Positions 33,990 to 46,730 are shown, counted from the first letter of the stretch. The stretch: 64,000 nucleotides of DNA from Leptodactylus fallax (GCA_947044405.1 CAMRHE010001107.1:153970-217969), one strand, 5' to 3'. Notes: generated by a model not told the origin, from the letters alone. Translations and numbers: made by a program.

Positions 33990-34430
33990 GTTCATGGGTG
34001 GCCCACTATGGGGCATAATACCCTGTGCAGGGGCCACTGTGGAGCATAATACAAGTGCAGGGGCCACTATGGAGCATAATACCAGTGCAGAGGCCACTAT
34101 GGAGCATAATACCAGTGCAGGGGCCACTATTGAGTATAATACCAGTGCAGGGGCCACTATGGAACATAATACCAGTGCAGGGGCCACTATTGAGTATAAT
34201 ACCAGTGCAGGGGCCACTATGGAACATAATACCAGTGCAGGGTCCACTATGGAGCATAATACTGTGTGCAGGGGCCACTGCGGGACATAATACTGTGTGC
34301 AGGGGCCACTATGGAGCATAATACCGTGTGCAGGGGCTGCTGCGGGGCATCATACAGTGTGCAGGGGCCTCTGCGGGCCATAATACTGTGTAATACTGTG
34401 TGCAGGGGCTGCTGTGGAACATTATAGTGT
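33990..34430. repeat. 30-bp minisatellite array
   Basis: About 12-14 tandem units of a 30-bp repeat (CCAGTGCAGGGGCCACTATG plus GAGCATAATA). In the middle, units alternate TGAGTATAAT / GGAACATAAT, giving a 60-bp higher-order period (34111-34230). Both strands therefore show long spurious open frames. Confidence 0.95.
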
Positions 34431-35649
34431 GTGTAAATGGGGCGCTATAAACAGGAGCTATGGCGCCTGTTTATATTATACGCTGTCTGTTTATAGTGGC
34501 CGTGTGATGTAATTCCAGCCTTGTCACATACTGTAGACATGTACAGGACGAGGTTGTAGTTACATTACATGGCCGCTATGAGATGCATGACACTATGTAA
34601 ACAGAGAAGTGGTCACGGCGCTTACACAGGTACCACAGTTCATTCAAACAGCTGATCAGTAGGGGTCAGTAGGGTTTTTGAGCCCCACTGATTAGTTTAT
34701 TAATGACCTGGAAAACCTTTTAATTAGTTAACACCTGGGGCATAATTAATAAGGGGCACTATTTATACAGGGTACACACGGATGTTATTAATATAAAGCA
34801 CTTGGGGGTATTTTTCATTATGGGGGGTTATATCATATATTTTATAATTGGGGTAGCAGCAGGATGGGTGTGCAGGTGAGGACAATGTGGGTCAGCTGCC
34901 TGGAAAAGTGAGGAGCCAAGATGTCTGTGTTGTAAACTTTACAGAGACAAGTCACAGCTGGAAGAAGTGGTCATGGCGGTCCAAAGGGAAAAGAAGGGAA
35001 ATGTGAAAGATTAGTCAGAGACGTCACCTGTAAGTCACAAAATGGTACTACACTGTATTCACCTAAATGATAGAGGATAAATACCTGATTGATGGGGGTC
35101 TGTCTGCTGAGACCCCCACTGAGCCTGAGAATTGGGTTTTTTCCCCCCACTGGGTGGGAATTCAGCCTGACCGCAGCTATATATATAGGTGCGTCACTTG
35201 GTGGATGGACAAACCCGCGTGGCTATCATTCACTTCAATGGGAGTGCCAAAGATAGCCGAAGTCCAGTACTCAGCTATCTGTGGTGCTCCTATTATAGAG
35301 AATAGGGACCACGTGGGCTCGTCCATTCACCAAGCAGAAGATGTGTGAAGTTACTTTCATTGTTAATTCCGTGTTGTTGATCTGATACTGAATTAATACA
35401 GGAAGAAAAATTCTTAAAAACTGTTTTATAACTTTGTGTATTGTGTATATTGTGCGACGATAACAGTGTGTTAAACTAGTAGCATGGAAACTCAATTTTT
35501 TTTTTTTTTTTGGGGGGGGGGGCGTCTTTCTATAGTCCGCCTCAGGCAGCAAAGAGGCTAGGTTCACCACTGAGTGCATGTACAGTAAACTTCTGGTTTC
35601 AACTGTATCTATATGTGTGTATATGTTTAAAACCTGGTAGAGGGTTTTC

Positions 35650-36545
35650 AGAGCAGGATGTAAGGTAAACAAAAATGAAGAGGATAGTAGAATATTACAG
35701 GGGCATCTATGGAAGCTGGAAACATGGGCAGACACTTAACAAATTAAGTTTAATGTAGACAAATGTAAAGTTATGCATTTTGGCCAAAGAAATAAAATGT
35801 ATGATTATGTACTTTTTAGTAAATTACTGGGTAAGACTGCCACTGAAAAAGACTTGGGGATTTTGGTGGACAGTAAATTTACCTTTAGTGACCAGTGCCA
35901 GACAGCTGCTGCTAAGGCAAATAAAATTATGGCATGCATCAAAACAGGCATACATTCTTATGACAAGAACAAAGTTATGCATCTATACAAATCACTTAGA
36001 CTATTGCGCACGATTTTGGGCCCTAGTATACAAGAAGGATATAATTGAACTAGGGAGAGTGTAGATATGAATGACCAAGATTATTAGGGGAATGGGTGGA
36101 TTGGAGTACAATGAAAGATTGACAAATTTGGGGTGACTATGGGGAGACCTAATAACAATGTACAAATGCATGAAAGGACAGCACAAAGAACTTTCTAATG
36201 ATCTTTTTAATCTTAGGAAGATGACAGAGACAAGGGGTGATCCTCTACATCTAGAGGAGAGTAAACCCAACAACATAGAACAGCAAGGCAATGGAACTCA
36301 CTGCTCAGGAAGTGTTGATGGTGGATTCATTGTGCAAGTTCAAAGAGGGCCTGGATGCCTTACTTGAACAGAAAAATATTATGGGTTATGGGTTTTAGAT
36401 TTTGGAAAGGACAAGTTTAAACAGGGTTTTCTACTGCTTGCCAAATCGGAGTCGGGAAGAAATTTGGTCACCTGACATGGGGCAACTGGCATTACCCTCA
36501 TGTGGACCTGTTTGTTCATACAACTGCATCTACTATGTAACTATT
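35650..36545 (+). mobile_element. CR1-like LINE, 3-prime segment
   Basis: It encodes the C-terminal RT region: KVMHFGQRNKMYDY; LGKTATEKDLGILVDSKFTF near 35833-35890; AKANKIMACIKTGIHSYDKN; LYKSL; then MITMYKCMKGQHKEL-like coding near 36150-36190. The 3-prime tail includes TATGTAACTATTCC. Frames are broken. Together with 25680-27135 it probably formed one CR1 copy into which the Tc1 inserted. Confidence 0.85.
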
Positions 36546-38056
36546 CCCCCCCCAGGCATTTTTTTTGGCACTAATTGGTGTCTTCAGGGGTATAGGGACA
36601 AAGGCAACTAAAGCTGAGCAACAGGACCTTTTCTAGTTTTCATATATAACCCAAAGGACAATCTTGCGACTCCTGTCCAATAGAAATATACATATGTTTG
36701 TTTCACCTCGCTGTTATACCGGCAGTGTTTATATCCACTAAATTAAGAAGACTACCAATTATAAGCCAATTGCTGCAAAAAAATCAGTAGTGTCATCACC
36801 TGAAACCTGCCCGATAGATGTTCAAGCTAATGTCATAACCATGCATGCCCTGCTAGGAATATATTCATTGCAGCCTAGGTCCAAAAAATAGCCTACCGTG
36901 GAATCTCCCTGTGGTGTCCTCGCACCCGCACATGCGGTGACCAGATGGAAGGCAACGCTGCAGTTGGGATTGCGGGGTGCAAACAGCGCAGACTTGTCAC
37001 GGTCTCTGGGCACGAGGGCGCAGCGCTGGTGCTGTCCCACGTTACCACCACTGGTACCGGTGATGAGGGGGCTGCACAAATGTTGGTGGTGATTGTTCCC
37101 CCGGGGCGCTTCCCCTATACTGTGCCGACTGGTGGTGTTTGGGGCGCCCTGATGTTGTCGGTGCAGAGTCAGACACAGAAACGGTTGTAAAGTTGAACTT
37201 TTACTTCCATGGGTGTGGAGGCACAAATGCTTAAACAGTTTCTTCAATACAAAACAACGGGGTACGCCTGGTGACACAGCAAAGTCCTGGGGTGCAGGGT
37301 AGACTTGATGAAAGGTGTTCCTAGCCCCTTATACTTCAGTGTTACAGCCCTGAGGTGCCTCTGGGCTCCTATTTGGCTCATAGGAGGATGCCCACCATGA
37401 TACTAGCACATAATATTCCCCACTCACGTTATGTGGTCCTGATAGCTCAGAGTTTCGGGGTGCAATAGTCAGGGTGGCAGGATATTCCACAGGTCTGGCC
37501 TTGGCCCCTGGATCCTGTGATACTTGCTATGGAGCACATGTTCCAGAATGTTCTCTCCACAGTCTCAGGCTGACAAGATAATGATGCTTGACTTCCTTCA
37601 GGGCGATGGCTAGGCAGACAGGGGACAGGATCTTCTGAATAGCTGGAGTATGTCAGCTCTCCAACCTTCCTGGGCCTGTCTAGGACTTGAGATTCCTGCA
37701 CTAAACTCACTGCTTTCTTCACAGGACATCACACTTATCTCCTCACCTCCTCCTCCTAACACTCCACACTTCTAACTCCTCACACGCAGGACCTTCCTGC
37801 AGGGGTGTTACCATGGGGACCCAGTGATCAGCTGACTCCTCCCCTTTTCCCAGGCGATGTCCTCCCATTGGACATTTGGTTACTATTCAATCCTATGGGA
37901 GGTGTAATGCATGTGTGAGGCTCACTAGGTGGCGCTGTGTTGTGTGAGACTCAGGACCCCCTGCTATGTCACACAGGCTATGAAGCAACAGGAAATAATA
38001 CAATGCACAGAGATCACCCTCAGCCCAGCCATAGCCAGCTCTGGGATGCCACACAC
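36546..38056. other. Unclassified repeat-like region (possible LTR, minus strand)
   Basis: The interval 36880-37970 is GC-richer than its surroundings. On the minus strand it has a TATAAGG box near 37335, but I could not find paired LTR boundaries or a target duplication. It may be a solo LTR or other repeat. The open frames overlap on opposite strands without motifs. Confidence 0.35.
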
Positions 38057-38686
38057 ATAATAACATATTTTATTTATAAAGCACCAACATGTTCGGCAGC
38101 ACTTTACAATATGTAGGGTTAAAGTACAGACAAAAAGATACATTACAGAAAAAATAGTCAATTCTCACAATGGGACTGAGGGCCCTGCTTGCAAGAGCTT
38201 ATAATCTATGAGGTAGAGGGGGTGACACAAGAGGTAGCAGGGGCAGCATCAGAGGTAGCATTGCTTATACAGTGGTCCAGACATTTGTGTGATAGAGGTT
38301 ACTGTCATTACACATGAAAGCTATATGAGCCATCACCAGTCGTGTCCTTTAACATGCATCAGGGTGACAATAAGTGTCTTTAATGTATCTGTGGTAAGGA
38401 AAGTGCGGATTCTGGAGATGTTTTTGAGGTGGAGATGACATGAGCGTGCCAGTGATTGGATATGGGGGCAAAGGAAAGACCTGAGTCAAACATAACCCCG
38501 AGGCAGCGGGCATACTGGAGATATCAGGGACAGGCCTATTAAATGGTGGAAACAGCAATAGTTCTGTCTTTGAGAGATTCAGTTTCAGATAAAGCAATAA
38601 AGCTTTTCAGATAAAGCAAAGACATGATATTTGAGACAGCAGAGAGACAGTCACTGGTGTTCTGTATTAGTGCAGGGGTGATGTCA

Positions 38687-39944
38687 CGGTTGCGCTAAAA
38701 AGTTTACATACCCCGGCAGATTTTTTGTTTTTTTGGCCTTTTTTTCAAAGAATATGAATGATAACACAAAAACATTTTTCTCCACTCATGGTTAGTGCTT
38801 GGTTGAAGCCATTTATTGTCAAACTTCTGTGTTTTCTCTTTTTAAGTCATAATCACAACCAAAAACATCAAAATGACCCTGTTCAAAAGTTCACAAACCC
38901 TGGTGATTTTGGCCTGATAACATGCCCAGAATCCAAACCACGGTCAGGTAGATCAACCAAATTTTCGGCCACAAATGCCCGGAAAATTATTTGGGATGCA
39001 AAGAAAATCCCATACATAACATCAGCTGAAATACAGGACTCTCTGAAAACTATCAGTCTGGCTGTTTCAAGATGCACAATAAGGTGGCACTTGAAGAAAA
39101 ATGGGCTGCATGGTCGAGTTGCCAGAAGAAAGCCATTACTGTGCAAATGCCACAAAGAATCTCGCCTTCAATACTCCAAACAACACAGAGACAAGCCTCA
39201 AAACTTCTGGAACAAGGTAATTTGGAGTGATGAGACAAAAATCGAACTTTTTGGCCACAACCATAAATGTTGCATTTGGAGAGGTGTCAACAAGGCCTAT
39301 GATGAAAGGAACACCATTCCTACTGTAAAGCACGGAGGTGGATCACTGATGATGTGGGGATGTTCGAGCTTCAAAGGCACAGGAAACTTGGTCAGAGTTG
39401 AAGGAAAGATGAATGCAGCACGTTATCAGCAAATACTGAAGGCAAATTTGCGTTCATCAGCCAGGAAGCTGCGCATGGGACGTACTTGGACGTTCCAACA
39501 TGACAACGCTCCAAAACACAAGGCCAAGTCAACCTGTCATTGGCTACAGCAGAAGAAAGTGAAGGTTCTGGAGTAGCCATCTCAGTCTCCTGACCTCAAT
39601 ATCATTGAGCAGTTCTGGGAAGATCTCAAGCGCACAGTACATGCGAGACGGCCCAGGAATTTACAGGAACTGGAGACTTTTTGCCAAGAAGAACGGACAG
39701 TTTTACCATCTGAGAAAATAAAGAGCCTCAACCATAACTACCAGAAAAGAGTTCAAGCTGTCATTGATGTTATAGGGGACAATACATGGTATTAAGAACT
39801 GGGGTGTGTGAACTTTTGAACAGGGTCATTTTGATGACCCTCCATGAGTGGAGAAAATGTTTTTGTGTTATCATTCACATTCTCTGAAAAAAGGCCAAAA
39901 GACCAAAAAATCTGCTGGGGTATGTAAACTTTTTAGCACAACTG
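38687..39944 (+). mobile_element. Tc1-type element, 1.26 kb, internally deleted
   Basis: Long terminal inverted repeats are present. The left begins CGGTTGCGCTAAAAAGTTTA and the right, complemented, CAGTTGTGCTAAAAAGTTTA. Each extends about 200 bp and includes AATGACCCTGTTCAAAAGTT (complement at about 39812-39835). TA follows the right end at 39945. The DNA-binding part of the transposase is missing. Confidence 0.9.
38905..39794 (+). pseudogene. Tc1 transposase catalytic part with nonsense mutation
   Basis: The frame gives SGRSTKFSATNARKIIW, SAEIQDSLKTISLAVSRCTI, VIWSDETKIELFGHN (first Asp), [28 protein letters not shown] (second Asp) and, past a TAG at 39574-39576, SPDLNIIEQFWEDLK (Glu). This is a DD34E catalytic core. 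The TAG stands where the family has Trp after VLE. The first about 60 residues (helix-turn-helix) are deleted, so the protein would be inactive. Confidence 0.88.
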
Positions 39945-40089
39945 TATATAATTGAGTGTCATCAGCATAAAGATGGTACCAGAAGCCAAATCTGGGGACT
40001 TATACTATTGCTGAAAAGATTTTAAACAGCAATTATAGAACCCTCGGGTGCAATATTTAAAAGTGCATATGTATTGGGACTTAAACTAT

Positions 40090-40800
40090 TGTCAAATTAT
40101 AGAACGCTTGGGTGCCAACTCTGCATATTGAAAAAAGCATCATTTTTCTTGACCTGAGTATTTCCCTTAGCCTGAATGGTATAGTACACACTAACATTTT
40201 TAGGAAAACTACTTCCACATACAATCTACTACATTGGGAAAGTTGGCACCCAAAAAGTTTGAAGAGAGGATTTCCTATTGGCCAGTACTTACGGGAGAGA
40301 AAGAATTGCTCATGTACCATTAACTTTGATAAGAGTCTAGTCTTGTTTACGCAATTTGCTAATCGAGGATATCCCAAAAAGTGCTATATCAGGCATGTAA
40401 TAGAACCAAGAGGACAAAACGCCAGAATCTGTTGATAGACAAGAAACAGAAAAGCAAACATGTTATTAGATGTATAGGTTTTTTTAATACACAATCAGGA
40501 AATAAGGAGAATTTTTAATAAGTATTGGTTAATTCTCTTGGCAGATGATGATTTAAAATCAGTATTGACATTGCGACCAAGTGATACGTATCAGCGTGGT
40601 AGGAACCTATGGGAATATTTGGTTCATAGTCATTTCACTAGATCAGAGGTAAATTCACTGACATGGTTTAAATCCTCAATTGTAGGATCTTACACCTTTG
40701 TGCATTGTACTTTTTCTTAATTTATGGCAAGTAAAAATTTTATGTCGGCAAGACAATACAACAGTTGAAGAGATAAATTAGTTCTATTAATATGTTTTTA
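40090..40800 (+). pseudogene. Penelope-like element fragment (RT thumb to GIY-YIG)
   Basis: A degraded Penelope copy different from the one at 20.5 kb. It shows IIFLDLSISLS, KTTSTYNLLHWESWHP, the conserved FPIGQYLRERKNCS (40275-40320) and ANRGYP. After a gap come YQRGRNLWEYLVHSHF and a GIY-YIG-like KFYVGKTIQQLKR reading near 40735-40780. Several stops occur. The RT palm is absent. Confidence 0.82.
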
Positions 40801-40890
40801 ATTGTTCAAGCAGCCTTTACATTAATAATGTCAGGCACAAAACTGCAGTTGTGTCTGAATATATAGTACTAGGTAGAAACTTGTTTAAAG
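40795..40890 (-). repeat. Interspersed repeat, copy B (inverted relative to 24040)
   Basis: Reverse complement of 24040-24135 with scattered substitutions. It shares AACTGCAGTT, TGTCTGA and the AAGGCTGCTTGA block. Confidence 0.7.
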
Positions 40891-41930
40891 TTCTTTAAAG
40901 CTCTCTTATGAAAGATGAAACCAATAATGCATATTAGAATGCTGTAGGTTTTAAAAGTTAGAATATTCTTTTATTGGTGGATTAGTAAAAGTTATGTTTT
41001 ATGTGAGGACAAATCATTTAGTATAGTGTGAAACCATGGCTTTCCTTTGCTATAAGCAATTTGTTGGTATCTACCTAAACAGTATAATGTCTCTTTAGTG
41101 GTCCCCACACAGTATAATGCCCAATGTCCCAACACTGTATTGTGCTACCAAAATAGAAAATGAAATAATACTCACAAAGCCCAGTTGCCATGGAGCTGAT
41201 ATCCTAGGGTCAGTGCTGTTAGTGCTGACATCATTGCAATGTGCATATAGAGTTGAAATCAGGACACAGGGCCCTGAAAAGCAGGACGGCGCACAAAATC
41301 CTGGTCTGTTCTCCTGGATTTGGGATGGCTGGGAGGTACAGTATGTGTGGAGTCGAATGCCAATAGCACTTTGGCCCACTATAATTTACATTTATCCTGA
41401 AGACACTGATACAATTGAAAGCAGAACTTTCTTGGAGATCCAGGTTGGACCCCTCCTCCCTCTAAGACTAGTTGTGATAACTATGTCACTGCTTGTTGTT
41501 ACACAAATATCTAGACACACATAACCAAAAGGAAAGTAAGGGAGAAAACATACATACATTTTTCGTTTGAGAACTCATAAAAAACATCCTAAAATGTCAC
41601 TATGAATACTGTGTGTAGGTTAATGAATGTAAACTAACATCTAGAACAGGGACAGGCAAGGTTGCTGATCTAGAACATATCAAATTTTTTTCAGGTAAGT
41701 ACAGAAGTGCAATAGAGGCCCTAGAGACCTCCATAGGAGCACTATTGTGGTTCAGTATAATATATAGCTTTGTGCATGAGCCTTTTGATTACAAAAAGGG
41801 CATTAAAACGTCACTGTTCTGTGCAAACCCAAGGTTAGAATACTATTAATATATATACATGTAGATATGAAAAGTAGTCAGGAATCGAAATATGTGGACA
41901 AATTTTCAAAAATCACCTACTTAAAAGGTA
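40891..41930. other. Unassigned non-coding DNA
   Basis: No gene supported. The interval 41095-41400 contains CACACAGTATAATGCCC-like sequence reminiscent of the hAT minisatellite unit, but it is too diverged to call. Confidence 0.35.
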
Positions 41931-42280
41931 CTTTTCACCACCTCCACCAACTCCAACTCTTTTCATCCTTCAATAGCTGCCGCTCCACTGATTCTGGTGT
42001 AGTTGGAATTTTACATTCCTAAGCAATCGGTGCTGTTTGTTTCCACACCCAATATATTAATTAGGATCTGTAGGTGGGAGGTCCTGAGCTGGAGCAGATA
42101 GTCTGGGACCAGCCATCTGACAACAGAGAATCTTACTGTGTGGAAACTAACAGCAATGATTGCTCGGGAACGGTGGAGGCTAGAGAAAAAAATTCCAATG
42201 GTGCCAGAATCAGTGGAGTGACACCTATTCAATGATGGAGAGAATTGGAGTTAGTGAAGGTGGTGAATGGCCCCCTTTAA
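41931..42280. mobile_element. T2-type MITE, 350 bp, foldback
   Basis: The ends are TTAAAAGG (41931) and CCCTTTAA (42280). The arms are complementary over about 85 bp (TTCACCACCTCCACC, AACTCCAACTCTTTTCATCC, CTCCACTGATTCTGG and complements at 42190-42270). TTAA at both ends fits Kolobok/T2 target preference. No coding capacity. Confidence 0.85.
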
Positions 42281-43463
42281 TATTGAATTTTGTGTACAGG
42301 ATTTTTTTCTGCAGATTTTCAGCATAATCTTAGCAATAATAAAGAAAAAAAAAAAAGTAGGAAAATTTCTACCAGGTGCTCTTGGAGCCTGTATTACACA
42401 TTCAAAATATGAGTAGGAATTTTCTCACTGCTAAATAAAAATAAAAGGCTGTGTTTGTGCTGTTTACTGTAATTATTTAGATTGGCTTCAGCTCTTTGAA
42501 ACTCACATCACACCTGCTATCTCTTCCTTGCCTTGCTTTTTGTTTGCTGGCTTCATTTACTGTTGTATTTCTTCATTTTTTCTAAATCTGAAGATGGAAG
42601 CTTCTGTATGTTTTTCTCTGTAAACATTTAATATTCATTTGTAATCATGTACGTTTCATTCTCAGCAATTTCTATGAGGAGCAATTTAGTGAACATATTT
42701 TAACATCTGCACAAATGCATCTTGCTGCAATATTCCACTCATAGCACATAATCATAAAAATACCAATATTTGAAAATGTGTAAATGTATAGTATGTACTA
42801 TAGATCATCCATTAATGCCCATGTTTTTGGCTTAGTTCTCCCTTTTCCTTTTAGACGTTGCCATATGCCTTTCCCTGTATCTTATTATTTTCTTCTTGTG
42901 TTTGTTACATTGTAAGCCATTTTATACAAATGTGTAAACTGCACGAACTTGAAATTAAAAATACAAATAAAATGTAAGTTGCATTTGTAGCCCTCACGTT
43001 ACAACATTATGACAATTTTTAAATTGCTCTTGCAAAAATCTAGCTATAGTTATTCAATGAAGTCAGAAGTCTACTTCACTAAATACTGTTGAATGTTTAA
43101 CCCTAGTTAGTTTGGGGAGTTTTCCTTCTCCATGGCAATCTGCATTAAAAATGAAATGGCAACTTTTCCAGCGGGTCATTATGATTACGGAGATACCATA
43201 TTTATATCACTTTCATTATGTTTTACCATTATTGCTGAATAATATGCCATTTTGCTAAAATAAACAATTGGTCTGGGGGTGCTATATTCTGATGTCCTTT
43301 CTGATGTCTATAAAATTTTTACTTTTTTGCAGGGCTATGCATGTGCTTTTTTGTGCAAGGTAGTTGCAGTTTTTATTGGTACCATTTTCTAGTATATACA
43401 CCTTTTTAATCACTTTTTGCTGTTTTTGATTAGGCAAAGTGACCGAAGCACCTTAATTTGCTA
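42281..43463. other. AT-rich non-coding DNA
   Basis: Nothing supported except short A/T runs. The end (43320-43445) resembles an old interspersed repeat (GGTACCATTTTCTAGTATAT) also hinted at elsewhere in the window. Confidence 0.45.
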
Positions 43464-44187
<724 letters not shown>

Positions 44188-44189
44188 TA

Positions 44190-45189
44190 TATGTCCATCA
44201 CACAGGATAAATAGCTTCATTTTTGGATAGTTTGGACTTATACGCACACATGTATTAGACCACTGGAGCTGCAGACATTTTTTGTTTTTTTGATTTTCGT
44301 CTTTTTATTTCCCACCTTTCAAAAACCATAACTTCTTATTTCTCTGTTCTCAGAGAGCTTTATGATGGCTTATTTTGTGTAGAACAAATTGTACTTCGTA
44401 ATGATATCATATAATATTCTGTATGATATACTGGGAATCTAGAAATAATTCAGAATGGGGTAGAATTAGAGAAAAACTGCATCTAAGCCAATTTGCTATT
44501 AGCTTTGTTTTTATGGCGTTCAGCGAGTAGCCAAAATTACATATTTCTTATACACAATCATAGCGCTATGACACTTATTGTGCTATGTTTTAATACCTTT
44601 GCAAGTAAAAGCAAAACTGAAAAATGAATAAAAAATATTCTACTTTCCATATTCTGACAGCTGTACCTTTTATTTATGTTTCTGTTTACGAAGATTTTAA
44701 GAATTTTTTAGCACCACAAAATGTAGGTTTTATTTCTACCCCTTTGGGAAATGTCAGACTTTTTGATCACTTTTTATTCAATCTTATTTGGTAGGTGAAA
44801 ACTTTGATTCAACTCATGAGATGCCATATGAAATTAATATTTTTATCTTATTTTTTTACGGTTTGGGCATTTTAGGGTGCCTTATTTGTTTATGTTTGTA
44901 ACGTACGGACCATCCTAGCATGTGATGTGGGTGCAGCTGTTAGGAGTCAATTCATTCCACTCACTCAATCTTGCACTCACCCTTCACTTAGGCTGCACAA
45001 TGAGAGTAAGTTGCATCCCAACACAGTCCACACACCCCAAATACATGCCACCACATCCTACTATATTCAGAATCAGGATTAATAGGAATTCCAGACACAC
45101 GCTACCACTCTCAACGGTCAGACCAAACATGCTTCAAAAGGGAAATGGGTTCATAGAACCAAAGTACCATCAAATTTCATTTCAATAGG
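44190..45189. other. AT-rich DNA with old interspersed repeat
   Basis: The interval 44330-44830 resembles a diverged frog repeat (TTTATGATGGCTTATTTTGT) related to 23740-23900. The interval 44900-45190 is less AT-rich and unassigned. No gene was seen. Confidence 0.4.
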
Positions 45190-45363
45190 TTATTATTGAG
45201 TTTTGGTAACTCTGTCCAGACTCGGAGATTTCCCTGCAGGCAGAGTTCAAATTGTATCTAAGAGCTTGTGTTCTGTGAGCGGTGAGTGGAGTTAATCCAT
45301 CTGCGAGTTTTCTAGAATTCGGAGGTGGATTGAGCGTAGAAATGATTGTATGTCCATAGTGGA
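45190..45363 (-). pseudogene. L1 ORF2 fragment (RT start), minus strand
   Basis: Minus-strand reading gives blocks such as LTAHRTQALRYNLNSA and, in another frame, a GKSPxLDRVTK version of the L1 RT entry motif. It is the continuation of the L1 at 51376-53495, which was displaced by the snapback element. The 19-bp duplication at 45345-45363 and 51376-51394 marks the junction. Confidence 0.65.
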
Positions 45364-45927
45364 GTATAGGAGAGTCACTCACTAATTTTAATGGACGTAT
45401 AAAAATTCAAATCTTTATTAAATAAACTTAAAAGATAACAAAACACAAACACATTGGGTGCACAATATTAATTAAAAGGCTCTAATCGCCTAAAATTTAC
45501 ATAGAAATCAGAGAGAGTTGTGTATAGCATTCATTTCCATGGATATACCAACTTTATATGTATAGCTGTAAAGTAACTACAAACCTACAGCTATATACAG
45601 ACCTCAGTGTCTCTCATTCTCAACAATTGTAAATTTCAAGGATTGTTATATACCATAAATGTTCCTGCCTCATTAATTATAGCTATCTGCTCTGGTGTAT
45701 CAGGATGGCTAAACCAGCTTTGGTTTCTATACTGAAGCAGCACAGATGAAGCAGTCACACTTTGAATTTACAATTGACTAGCACCATAGACAAACCAGTG
45801 CTCACGGCAACCACCACTTCTTACACCAGCTCAGAGGTTTAGCTATGGGGAGTCCTTGTACCCCGACTTTTACTCAACTCTGATTTCCATGTAAATTTTA
45901 GGCGATTAGAGCCTTTTAATTAATATT

Positions 45928-46071
45928 CCCCTTACGTCCGACAGCAGCACAATATGGGGTATCTCTGCCCCTGTGTGTTGTTTAGGACAGTGGAACCTTT
46001 AATTAGCACCAAATTTAAGGTGCCTCCTACTAGCCCTATAAGAGGGCACCTGAGACCTCCCTCCACTGTGT
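45928..46071 (+). repeat. DIRS left inverted terminal repeat
   Basis: Starts CCCCTTACGTCCGACAGCAG and ends CTCCACTGTGT. It is complementary to 51051-51184 almost without mismatch apart from the outermost few bases. Confidence 0.93.
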
Positions 46072-46730
46072 TTTTTTCTGTCCTGTGTGGGACAGGTGGA
46101 CGGAGGTCTCTGGTGACCTCCCGTTGCTAGGGGTTTTTTTTTTCCTAAAAAAGCTCCTGGCTTACCTTTTGGGGGTACCTCGGTCCTCTCCTACTTTCCT
46201 AAGATCCTCCGGTCCTTCGGGCCTTTTTCCGCCCCGCAGTGCAGCGTTACCCGGCTCATCGCTCTGCAGGCAGCGCGATCCCGGAAGTAAGCGGGGAACC
46301 TCTTCGGCCGGAACCTTTTTTCGGTCCCGTGTTCCCCGGGGAAGGATGCCTTTGCGCACCACCGCGGCCTACTTCCGGTTTTCTCGGAAAAGTGCGGTAA
46401 GTTTGAAAATTGGAATTTTAATGGCAAAATATAGATTTGTATTTTGCTGCTTGTATGTGGAGCCTCTGGCTTAGGCTTATGCTCCTCTATGTTCCATTAT
46501 GGCATTTGACCTTGTTTGGCGCTGTATGAATATTTTCTTTGTTTAGCTCCTCCCCTCGCTGCTGTATTACATTTAAAAGGGCTTCAGTCTTTTACTGGGT
46601 GAGCTCGTGGTTACTAGCTCCTCTGCTGCGGTTTGCGGTGTCTGGGTTTTTCCTGACGGGATCTTTTTTTCAAGTGACCGATTTAAAAAAGTAAGGTACC
46701 CCTTGGTTTTTTTCTTCTTGTAAGCGATGC

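Larger units (their letters stand above)
33195..35572. mobile_element. Non-autonomous hAT element, 2.38 kb, in the Tc1 right repeat
   Basis: A perfect 8-bp duplication AGTGCATG (33187-33194 and 35573-35580) flanks the element. The left end starts CAGGGGCGCACCGCTAATG. The right end, complemented, starts CAGTGGTGAACCTAGCCTC and shares CTGCCTGAGGCGG with the family. No transposase was found. It holds two palindromes (33669-33706, 33948-33986), a 30-bp minisatellite (33990-34430) and an older frog repeat (about 35060-35345). Its left 500 bp has a second copy at 53485-53985. Confidence 0.9.
27136..35605 (+). mobile_element. Sleeping-Beauty-type Tc1 element, interrupted twice
   Basis: The left part begins at the inner direct repeat (CAAAGTCAAAAGTTTACATAC, 27139-27160), so the outer left inverted repeat is missing. 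Transposase parts are at 27325-27960 and 32655-32963. The right inverted repeat starts with TGTATGTAAACTTTTGACTT at 33011. It is split by a hAT insertion (33195-35572) and ends with AAACTTCTGGTTTCAACTG at 35605, followed by the TA at 35606-35607. The inner and outer repeats identify the IR/DR organisation of Sleeping-Beauty-like elements. The LTR element at 27992-32650 splits the transposase gene. Confidence 0.88.
38057..40005 (-). mobile_element. L2-clade LINE fragment, minus strand, split by Tc1
   Basis: Plus-strand reading starts with the complement of the L2 3-prime end (TTTATTTATAAAGCACCAAC, 38071-38090). It includes LKLNLSKTELLLFPP coding on the minus strand (38597-38540) and the block complementary to CACCAGTGACTGTCTCTCTG. 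After the Tc1 at 38687-39944 it resumes with CATCAGCATAAAGATGGTA. The reading frame has large deletions. Confidence 0.82.

Noticed and set aside
33994..34321. Overlapping long open frames on both strands over the minisatellite
   Set aside because: They arise because the 30-bp unit length is divisible by three, so every frame without a stop in the unit stays open. There is no protein family similarity.
36822..37277. 151-codon minus-strand frame in GC-richer DNA
   Set aside because: Opposite-strand frames overlap the same stretch and no motif is seen. More likely LTR-like or repeat DNA.
45928..46071. DIRS terminal repeat as a rho-independent-like terminator or a simple DNA-transposon TIR
   Set aside because: The internal complementary region, recombinase and lack of target duplication identify it as a DIRS inverted terminal repeat.
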